Assembly (NCBI GenBank): GCA_033980235.1
Contig: CM067068.1
Span: 1,399,001-1,463,000, forward strand
Direction of reading: 5' to 3'
DNA from: Diadema setosum
Taxonomy: Eukaryota > Echinodermata > Echinoidea > Diadematoida > Diadematidae
Length of the DNA stretch: 64,000 nt
The position numbers were made by a program, and so were the translations under genes. Under the pieces are notes generated by a model. It ran no database searches and was not told where the DNA came from. It worked only from the letters and a program-made list of their open reading frames with translations. Shown one piece after another: positions 49,701 to 60,900 of the stretch (positions are counted from its first letter, which is position 1; each line of letters begins with the position of its first letter).

Positions 49701-52700
49701 GGAATCAGATAATTTCACAGGATGAGAGCGCTCATAAACTTATCAGGCCCTCAGTCTTTTGGATCTTGAGCCTTGATGATCTATTTAGGCCCTTAAGGAG
49801 TTTGACAATATCCTTGTGGTTTAGAATACGACAATTTTTTTATGCTTCTAGTCTTGATCAAATCGAAAGAGACTTGGGCATTCCCCCGAAAGAGGCTGAA
49901 CATCAAGCCAAAGGAAGACCAAACTGAAAAAGGATCACTCGTAGGAGAGCAAAGGGACACACTGTCATAATATGCAATCAAGTCAAAGTATTAACGTTAA
50001 TCTTCATCAAATGGCTAGGAATTTGATGCTGAAATTTGAATTCTGATACTCGAATAGAAATATCAAAGCCAGAAAGAAAAAGTAATTCGTGCTAGAGGCC
50101 TCAGCAGTTTACGAGGAAAGATAATAGCTCGCAATCTACCAAGAGTTCTTCACAAGTCAATGACTACCATAACTTTAATGGCTCCTTTGGCGCCACGCCA
50201 AGGTGACTGAACTCATCCCGCCACTAGTTTGTTCACACTCTTCGGACATATCCCGGCACGAAATCTGACGCGGGGCGCGCCCCACATCGATCATTACCAC
50301 AGCGCTACCTTGCCGAAACAATGTGTAAACTTACGGAGACACCTGTAAACTTGACGTCGGACATGATCTCAATCAGCGCGTCCTTCGTGTCCTCGTCGTC
50401 ATACGAGAAGCTCATCGGATCCCACTCGGATTCCGTGCTCGTCATCTCGGCGGACCCGTTACCGATCGACCCCCTCCTCGCCATGGCCTCCTTGAGGGCC
50501 AGAGTGATCGTCCACACGGCGTCGTACGTTTGCGCGGCGTGCGCCGAGAGGTACTCGATGCCGCGGCTGTGAAAATCTCGCTGGAAATCGGATGACGTCT
50601 GCGGAACAATACACGACAAATCTAAATTTAATCTTTTTTTTTTTCTTGAGGCGGGGAGGAGGGAGGGAGTTGTCTATCCATCATGGCCTCTTTTTAGTAA
50701 GTAATGTTCCTCATGAAGACTCTGTAATTGTTTCAGCCCCATGGCTTTAGCAGTTCAAGGGGGAGCTATGAGGCGAAATAATTGTCCCATAGATTTGTGC
50801 GCAGGAAATGTCGACCATATTAACATGACCTCCCTCTTAAAGAGTTTAGACTCTTAATCCACTGCACAGTACACCATAGTGTACTTGTGCCAATGAGAAT
50901 AATGAGCCAAACATGTCTGGATGTGGATACATGGCATGGTACTTTTCTTTTATCGGAATTGAAGATCAGTCAGTCGAAACTAAAAAAAGAAAAAACGATA
51001 ACAAAGCCAAAAAATACCCAAACCATATTCTTATAGAATCTAACAAGATTCGAGAGGATATCAATGTTTGTTCATTTGTTGTTTTTACAATGTTCTCTCA
51101 AAAAGATAATTCTGCAAAACGCTCAGGATTATATTGGATGATACTATAGTTCTACTTCACTACCATCGATCATTTACGGAAACTGCATTATGTATGACAG
51201 ACAGTAATGTAGAGCAATTGTTTACATTATAAGGTGGATACCAGAAAATGTTCTTGTCGGTGAAGGGATGTCAACATTGGAATGATTCATTTAGATTTCT
51301 TTTTCTAGCTTCATCTTCATAAAACACCTTGAACACGAGTTTGGAATATACGTGAAGCATTTGCTGATACACCAAACTACTGGTTTGACAGCGGGTCATA
51401 TCGATGTGACACTGACAAACACGAAATCCATTTTTATGTTGCAACATGAAATAGGGTTTTTTTTTTCACATTATCCAGAAATGCAAGAGACAAAACAAAA
51501 CAGAGATCACCTGGTATTTTTATCAAGATAGTCAACATTTTAAACCAAACCGTACTCCTTCTAACGTTGGACAACCCCACCCCAGAAGAAGTTAATCCTC
51601 TTGCAGACAAGCACCTTTAGCCGCACGACAAGATTGTAGTACAATGTGATTGCTCGTGTCAGTTAGAAAGTCGACACATTTCACGACGCATGTGTCTTAC
51701 ATCTTGGGATGACGCGGTGCACATCCGATTTTCCATCGCTTCATTTGCTCGGTGGAATTTACCGCGTCAAGACCGCTTTCCGTCAACAGAAGGATTTATC
51801 GCCTTTGGCGGATGACAACTCGCTGTGATTTGAAATGTCTTGTTCTTGGGGGTGGGGGTGGGTAGAGTACATCCATGGTACATGCTTTCCTTTATGAATC
51901 AAGCAAGCTAACATTAAGCTCTCGGATTACTATAGCTTTGCATTGCTGTCTCTCTCAGCGCTACTTTGTTTCTTGTTGGCAGTGTGGCCATTTTGTAGCT
52001 CGATGGTTATACACTTCGATTTCCCCAGCATAATGAATATAATTTCCTTGCAAATGGAATTAGTCAATTTCTGTTTTCATTTAACGAATTTGTAAGAAGA
52101 TTCAACTCAGAACTTATTACACTTGTGAAGCTGGTACTCCTTATTTTGAATGAATTTCACTGACTTTTTTTTTATAGTACTTTTATTACGACGAAATCAC
52201 GAGGAGGGGGTTGTCCCTTTTAATGACAGGTGTTTTGTACTTTAAAAGGATGGTATAGTATTGGTTGAGATGTGGATTGAACTTTTCACTTTTTGTGAGA
52301 TACCAAGAAACTACTTATGAAATGCTACACATTATAAAATTCTAAGAAGAATTCACAGTTTATTTGATGAAAATCCGTGCAGAAATACCTGAGATATCAA
52401 AAAAAAAAAAAAAACACCACCAAAGTAAAACAAAGCGATCGTAGTAAAGGGTGGGTCCCATCTTTTATTTTTTTTTTTTCACACAGTGCATATATTGAAA
52501 ACTATTTCACTTTCGTTATCTTAGCAACTATTGCAATGTATCGCTACTGTTAGTTTTTTTCCTATTATTGTTGTCTTCTCTGTGCAATTGTATGCATTGT
52601 ATTTGTCACATAAGAAATTGAGATTTATGTTTGTATATTGTGGAAAAAACGAATAAATATGAACTTGAACTTGAACCTGAACTTGAACTATTAGGATCCC

Positions 52701-55700
52701 TTTGTTTTGGATATCACAGCCATTTCACAACCAATTTTCATCAAATAAACTTTGAATCCCTTTTAGAATTACGTGCACTTTCATGTTTTTATTAGAGGTT
52801 TCTCATTATCTCAACCCCCCCCCCCAAAAAAAAAAATGGAAACCTGAAGTCCCATCTGAACCAAAACTATGCCATTTAGTGCCCTATAAACTATGGTTTA
52901 TAGGGCACTAAATGGGGACGCTCCAGAGTACCTGTCACTCTTGTTTCAGAAGGTTTGTAATACACACAACTACCAGACTAGATCAGCAGTCTCTGACGGG
53001 CTAATACTGTAGTAACTAGAGCTCGAACGAATGCTGGGAAACAGTCTTTTTCATACACCGGCGCACTCGAATGGAGCAGTTTACCAGTAAACTTAAGGCA
53101 TGCTCCATCTAAACATTCGTTCTCAGCCCAATTTTGGAGGGCACACCACTGTGCCCAAGTATAGTTCTGTTGTTGTCGTTTCTTTTTTTTTCTGTTTGTT
53201 TTTTCTTTCTGAGGTAGGGGAAATTTAAGGATATGAGGATGTAATGTGTTGCATAATATTTGTTAAATTTTGAGTTTAATATATATCAGTATACAGTATA
53301 TTAAGATATATACAGATTTGATACTGCAAATATGATTTTGTTGTTGGTATTGTATGATTATCATACATTTTTGTGTTTATTTGTATGTATGTGTTCATGC
53401 AGAGCCTCCAAGAACAACAGTGTTTTACCCAATGACGGAGCCACCCTGTGAAAATAAAACATATAAATAAATAAATAAATAAATCCCTTTAATAGTTAAA
53501 TACAATAGAACGTAGACGGGAGCGAGCATTATCGTAATCTCACCAGGCCGGACACGGATGGGCGGTCATCGATGTTGACGTCCAGGCTGTCTACGGCGAA
53601 GTAGCCCTCCACGGCCTCGGTGAGCTCTTCGGGTGTGCAGTCAACGACATCATCATCGTCGTCTTCGACCAGCCACCAGTGATGTGAATACCAACCGACG
53701 AGAAGCCACACGTACTTGGCTCCGTACATGCCTCTTCTGTATGCCTGTGATAAACGAGTTGGGATTCTGATTCTTAAACCGGTGACACGACTTTTGCTCC
53801 TGCGACAATTGCTCTGGCCTTATTTTCTCCAAGGACTTAGGGTTAGGGTTAGCTTTGTGATAGGGTTTTAGGTTTAATTTGATGTGATGATAAGGATTAG
53901 GGTTATTCAGGGTTATGTTTGTGGGTAGATGTTTGGCTTAGCGTGCAGATATGTCATGAGAGCAATTGTCGCAGGAGTAAATGTCATGGAACCTTTAAAT
54001 CATCTTAATTCTCCCATCTGTTTCATACGCAGACATTAGATAGCTAACAACACCACCAAGGGGAAAACCCACAATATCCCATTATAAAAAAGGAGAACAA
54101 ATAGAACAGTGACAAGCAAAAACGTGATAAAATCCACAAAGCTGCCTAGATTTGACACGAAATCATAGTCAAAACTAAAATACAATATGTATGTATGCGA
54201 ACAAACACACACACATACACACGCACACATTACATTATTATATACATACACACAAAGCGAGTGATAGAGAGAAGAAAGCAAAGAATGATGCCAGTTCTTG
54301 TCTTGGCCATACCCGACTCCCTTGTGTCGAAGTGAACCTGAAATCCAAAATGGCGTCATACATCGGACTGGCGCCGTTGCTAGATTGGAATTAGGGTCGG
54401 ACAAATCCTCGCCAAATCCCAGCTATGCCTGTTTAGAATCCCTGTTTTTGTTGGACACTTGGCAGGATATCATTCATAGTACTTGCTGGAATCATGCACT
54501 GTGTCCTATTTCTAGGTCGTTTGGATAAAAGGGTCAGTGTACCATTAGATTGAAAATTGCGGTTTGCTGTTAAGGTCCTGCACGATGCATTTTAGTGAAT
54601 TCTCGACCTTAACAAAAGAGCACGCCCTGGTAATGGCTTCTGGACAGATACCACCCAGCAACGTTCTCCGATGAAATTATCTAAATCCATGGTCATACCG
54701 CATCCCAACAAAAGAAGGAGAAAATGGATCACAAGTGAATGAATTAACAGATACACCATCACTATTTGCATGTCATGATCATGCATGGGAGATCATTAAC
54801 AGAGTAGTGATAATAATGTCTTATTTTTCCAGGGTGGACTGCTCTACCAGAGGGGCCTGTCATTATTATTACTCTAGCGTTGCCATGTACCTATTTATAC
54901 ACCTTGGTCAAGAGAGACATGGTGGATAAAAACATCTTGTCCAAGGACGTAAAGCACTGGGCGGGAATTCAGGTCTTTCGATTGAAAGTCGGGAGTCATA
55001 TCCACTAAGACACATGAATAGGAAATCTCTTTGTCTTAAACTACTGGAATTCTGTCACCTTGTAACTCCGTATTTGAAATTCGCATACCAACCATCACTT
55101 AAGAAAAAACGACAAAACTAAAATATACTATTTTGAGCTTAGTTGCTATACCTTCCTGATATCTCACTGTGGAAACGTTTTCCCTCCCATGGTGAAGGAG
55201 GGTGACTAGCAAAAGGACTATAAATTTGCACCCCTCTACTCTTTGGTGGTATTTCTCTATTTGCTACATTAACGTGTGGATCGATGCTAAAAGGGAAGAG
55301 ATTCCCGCCTAGCAACGACTAACTGGCTTGTGAGAAATTCCATCAGACCTATTGCATGAGGTGACCACTTGAGCCAAGTGGTATAGGCGATGCGAAGTGC
55401 ATTACATGAAAGGCACGGCTTCATGACGAAATGCTCCGCTGACAAATGCTCCACCGACATTTTCTCCGTCTACACTTACTCTGCAGGCAAATTTCTCAGC
55501 TAAATTTCTCCTTTGATAGTTGCTTTATCGGCAACTGCTATAAGCTGATATGTCCTCCGCCGAAATGATTATGGTTTGAAGATTCGACATTAGTTCGAGA
55601 TAATACGAGACATTGTTCCATCGATGACTGCTCCAAAGATGTGTGGCATTTGCTCCGCGACAAGTAGGGCCTACACTGTCGATATCCCGGTTTTTTTTTT

Positions 55701-57879
55701 TTCTGTGAGGATACATTGTTCTTATTTTCTTGGGCCTACGAATGATTGCATCAAAAAATGATAGCTGCCGGAAAGGAAGCGGGAGGAGGGGGACCAAACG
55801 TTTAATCATGTTTTACCAATGACCAATTTCACTAATCTTCCTATTATTTGTCAGTTCGTCAGTCGAACCGGGAAGACTATACCGCTGGTTCGACAGCGTC
55901 TTATTGGAAAACCAAAAACAGAAAACTTACCTTTCCATCGCTCGCTAGCTATTTCAGAGCTTACTCTTAAGATCTGTACAGACATTGGCAGGTCTTGCCG
56001 CCATTTTGGCAAGCAAATCGTTTGATTATCACGAGAGTATATCATCCGACCATATGAACTGAATTCTTCCTCCCTTTAGTTTATTTTTTTTTCCTAAAGA
56101 GGGGGGGGGGGGGCAAATAGGGTGTAATACATATATTCAGGACCTCATTATGCCATACAGACGCATCATTTATGCTTCAGCATGAAATGAAATTGAAAAC
56201 AGACTGCTGTCATTTTTTTCTGTCAGTAGTCCCTCTAAGTTCGAGCTAACTTATAACAACCTTACCTAAATCAAGGGGAAGGGTACTCATAAAGCGCCCT
56301 TTCTTCTCCCTCTCTCTCTATTTTGCCCGGTTCTATTGGCCGTATATTCACCTAATTGGAATTTCAATTCTACCATTCATAAATTGGAGTTATCCGTGTT
56401 ATTCTTTTTGATATATTGGAGAATATAAAGAGCATTTCTTTAATTACATTTTATGCTTAAGCAGAATGATACTTCTGTTTGACATAACGAGGTCCTATTC
56501 GTAGAAATTGCCTCTTTAGTATATATCTCTCTCGTCCTTATACATCTTTGATCCTGTATTGCCCCTAAGAAGGAGAAAATGGAAGGGAGACAGAATTCAC
56601 TCCGTAGGGTCACGTAATAATACTCTCGAGCTTATCCAGCGGTTTGCTTTTTAAAATGGCGGTGGCACCAGCTCATAATCCGGAAAGTAAGCCATATTAG
56701 CACGCTGCGTGCGATTCTATACTATTTGGTTGTGCCCTTGGCTTGATTATAATAATTACTATATATTACCTAAACCGGTAAATATTTATCTCATAATTTT
56801 CAGATACTATATAACCGATAAAGCATCTGGATGATTACTGAATGGAATCTACTCCAATATCATGTATTTCATGAATTTCAGAATGATTTTTAAAGTGGCA
56901 AGACTCTTAATTTTTTTTTACGCTCAATAGGAACATTGTATCAAAGGGTGCACGTCACAAGACCGACACCCACGAGTCATACAGCCCACGAGTCAAAGAG
57001 CTCACGAGTCATACACCCCATGAGTTATACAGCTTTCGAGTCATATACGTGTAGCCCATGAGTTCGACACTAAGCTAACAAGGCCCCCTGTGTTGTATCT
57101 GTCGAACTCGTGTGCTGTTTTGGCCTAGTGTAGAAGTTATGGGCTTTATTTGCCTAGTGTCGAACTCATGAGCTGTATGACCAAGGAGGTACTAGGCGGG
57201 CTCGCCTAGTATGTACCTCCTTGGTATGACTCATGGATCCCTTTCCAATGTCGAACGCGTGGGCTGTATGACTCGTGGGTGTCGGTCTTTAGGGATGACC
57301 CCGTATAAAAAAACAGTTAAGCATTAAGTCGAAAGTTCACTCTTCGCCGGTGTAAATGTCGGTAGAACAATCATTGCTGAGCAAATGTCATGTTTTCGGT
57401 GCAAATTTCTGCGAAGGATATGTCAGCGGAGCAGTTGCCGCTGAAGCAATTATCACCGGAGCAAATTTCGGCGAAGCAAAAGTTGGCGGAGGAATTGTCG
57501 GCGGAGCAAATTGTCGGCGGAGCAAATTGTCGGCGGAGCAATTGTCGGCGGAGCAAATTTCGGCGGAGCAAATTTCGGCGGAGCAAAAATGTCGTCGGAG
57601 CAATGATCTGTCCACGGAGCTAATGTTGGGAGAGCAAACGTCGACGGAACAAATGGCGCAGAACATTTCTCGCAGAGCATTTATCGCGATTATCGGAGCA
57701 GCTGTCTGCGGAGCAAATGCATTATGTCCTGTCTCCGAGATGCACAACGTGACCAACGGGGATACCCAGAATGCTAAAGATGCTATACGGAATGATCGAC
57801 AGAATACTAGTAAATGTTTTAAATCAGTGATGACTAAAGTCTACAAAACTGTCACGTCACATTCACTTTTGCAAACAGT

Positions 57880-57932
<53 letters not shown>

Positions 57933-60900
57933 ATAACACTCATTAGGCCTACATAGCATCATTCACATACTATGCATACAAAGAGGTGGGCCTTTCCCAC
58001 GGAGAGTAAACGTGCGCAGGAATCAAATGCAGTGTATGACACCAGTGCATTATAAGTACATTGTCCGAGTTTAGTTCAGGGCCAGCGCGAACAAAAACAG
58101 TCGGGCCATAATCTCTGGGAAGTTATTTCCATTAGCCTGATCAATTAATGAGCTCCGTGCGCTCTTGACCTACATGCACAATTACGCTTGAGATAAAAAA
58201 GAAAAATCATATTTCAATAACGTATAATATGTCTGATATTTTGCTTGGTCACGACCTCGTACTCTTGGTGTTTCGCTTGCAGTTGACCACTTAAAGTATT
58301 TTAAAGTGATGGTTACAGTGGATGGTGAAGGAACAGTACGCACATGAACACAGAAACGTGATTCTCGTAAGACGCAGGAATTAAAGGTGCGACAACAATT
58401 GCAAGAAAAGACGATTCCGCTGAATGTTTTGAAAATTTATATTCGTTGCAAAATTGCAAATACAAAATAACATTCCACCTTTTGACCAGTCACTACGAAA
58501 TTCCGACAAGAATGTCAAACACTGATATTTTTCCTGATTTTGATATACCCTAACATGCCTAAGTTCTTTAATTTTCAATAATTTGTGCCTCATTTTTTGA
58601 ATGATGTACCGTAGAGAGAGAAATTCATTCACCAGACAAGCAGTTAATAAAAAAGCAGCTTCGAAGTTTAGCCGTAGTCAAGCAGATAACGCTTCTAAAC
58701 ACAAAACGTTGATTTAAACTCAAATGTGACACGCTTCAAATAAGCAGACTGAGGTAAGTCTGAAAACATTCTTAGACGTTTAACCATGAGGTATAGTTAG
58801 GACAAAATACTTTAAGTTTCTGAATGAATTCTTTTTTGAATCCATTTTTTTTTTTACAACAGCATCGACTCAGAAAAAAAAATTGCTCGACTTTCACTTT
58901 TGTAACTCAAACAGGATAACGTTGTGACTTGTCACAAACAAGCTGTACTCCATGAGAGTAGCCATGGGTAGCTGAACAAAAGTACGTGGAAACAGAAAAC
59001 AGCAAATTTTTGTGTATTGCTTGTCGTTCACACGAAGGCTCTCACTGATCATTCGCAGATACACAGGCGTGAGAATTAAAGAATTAAACTGGGTGGAACG
59101 TCACCCTTTTTTTGATTTGTGGATAAAACCGATTATTCCTTAAAGCCCCGGCACAAATTCTGCGGACATGACACGAAACAGTCCCCAGATTCAAGCTTGG
59201 TGTTAGGACGTCCAACAGAGCGCCATCGCAGTTGGACACCGGGTGCGCAGCCGGGGCCAAAATTTAGGTCAGGGTTAACACCGTCCTCAGCTGAGCTCTG
59301 TGGATGTAACGAAAACTCATCCAGACCCTCGCTACGTGAGTACTCGTATTCTTGACTAGCGGTTGGTGCTTCACTCGGCTTAAACAAACACAATGTAAGA
59401 CACTATAACGATGCTATAATGTAAGATGGATACTGTAATAATGTCAAGAATATCTATATGGAAATTACTCAATGCGTGCAGCGTTGAAACAGAAGATACA
59501 AAAAAGTGATTGATACAAACATAAAAACACGCAATCGAATGAAATCACCCACCCACTTCACCGAAGGGTTGATAATGATATTGACCAATTAGTGTCTCAA
59601 CGCGTCATTAAGATTTCATAACTCTCATCCTGTAGAACTTGACTCGTTGTTATTGTTGTTCAGGGGATGATTTTGCTACTGTCATTTCTAAATCGCGCAT
59701 TTCTGCATCTGTACCATTACAGCTTGTCAACGAGGGTAAGCTCATGAATACGTCGGTGTGGGGTAAGATTGGTTGTTAAATTTGCATAAAGTTGTAGTTC
59801 AGGAAGTTCATGTCGTGAATGTCGAAATTTCAAAACTACATGGAGCATAATTTCATGCATAATATTTTTACTTCTTTTCTGTTCCCCTTTCTCCACTACC
59901 CACTTTCTCAGCCCACCATCACTTCAAGCATACGCTTACGATATGTGGTCTGATGCATTTTTCTCTTCATGAACATTACTTTTATTTGATTTCGAAAATC
60001 ATCGTTGATATTAGATTTGCAAGTTATTTTTACACTGTATCTTGTTGTCCGTAATGTTGAAATATACTATTAATGGTGTTATTTCGTATTGAAATTTAAA
60101 GGAAACATTTAATGCTATTTTGTATTGAAATGATGAAAAATGCAAAATAAAATCAACCAAACGAACAAACAAACAATTAGAACTTTAATGCGCCATGAGA
60201 AATATGTCGCAGCGACTACTCGAAGTGGGGGCATTCCGCTTAAACTCATTCCGAAATACCCACAAAACCAAAACAAAATAAAACAAAACAAGCAAACAAA
60301 GCAACATCAAGGAGAAAAAATAGGGAAGTGAAAGCACTTAGGGAATGAGAACAACAACAACGGAAAAATAACCCAGGAGGATGAGAGGCATACACGGGAT
60401 ATCACTTATATCATGCCCGATCACCTGGTGGAAAGTATGTCTTTAGTCCCACGCAAGTGATTACCACACGTGGTTTGATGTCTACCGCGGCTTTCCCCTT
60501 TATTCGTCCTCCTTGGAGATTACGTATGGGGAAAAACAATATCACTTCCTTCATTCTTTGTGGATGAGTTTTCCTAATCACAGCTTTCAAGGGAAAAATA
60601 ATGTATCCATCAGAGAAGGCAACGATGTGAACATTTAGGTTTGAACAGTTTGGCCTTTTTCTTTCTTCTTGATTGATTTGCTTCCTGATTGAAACTTCTA
60701 CCAGTTCATCCGTACGGCTTGGCCAAATAAACCCCTATCATATTTATCAGTGCCAACGAACCAATCCATCTTTTTACATTCTTACACCTTTCTTCTTGCG
60801 GAGACACTCAAAAGTTAAGTACTTTGTCTCTGGGGTTCAAATTACCCAGTGATCTTTCCAACAGGCACGGCTACCTATATACCGTAAATGAGGTGTCAAT

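Larger units (their letters stand above)
52243..53492. mobile_element. TTAA-ended MITE, copy 2, disrupted by two LINE 3' fragments
   Basis: Parts matching 33594-33986 occur at 52243-52465 and 52690-52872, and the last CCCTTTAA at 53485-53492. Between the first two parts lies ~220 bp ending AATAAATATGAACTTGAAC..., probably a LINE tail with hexamer repeats. Before the final end lies the LINE fragment 52892-53484. Confidence 0.65.
55418..57740. mobile_element. Possible foldback element with subrepeat-rich inverted arms
   Basis: The left arm (about 55418-55690) contains TGCTCCGCTGACAAATGCTCC-type words; the right arm (about 57336-57735) contains the inverted type GGCGGAGCAAATTGTCGG in ~17-bp tandem copies. 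The ~1.6-kb core between them has no transposase frame that I recognise and contains another element at 56959-57289. Arm words match the ends of the TTAGGG-core MITEs (GGAGCAATTGTCGCAGGAGC). Boundaries are approximate. Confidence 0.5.

Noticed and set aside
57356..57946. 196-codon open frame rich in SAEQISAEQ repeats on the + strand
   Set aside because: It is the translation of the GGCGGAGCAAATT tandem array and a (CA)n tract; other frames of the same array are open too.
59133..59400. Additional GABBR2 exon
   Set aside because: No similarity to the receptor, no donor site, and the ectodomain is already continuous without it.
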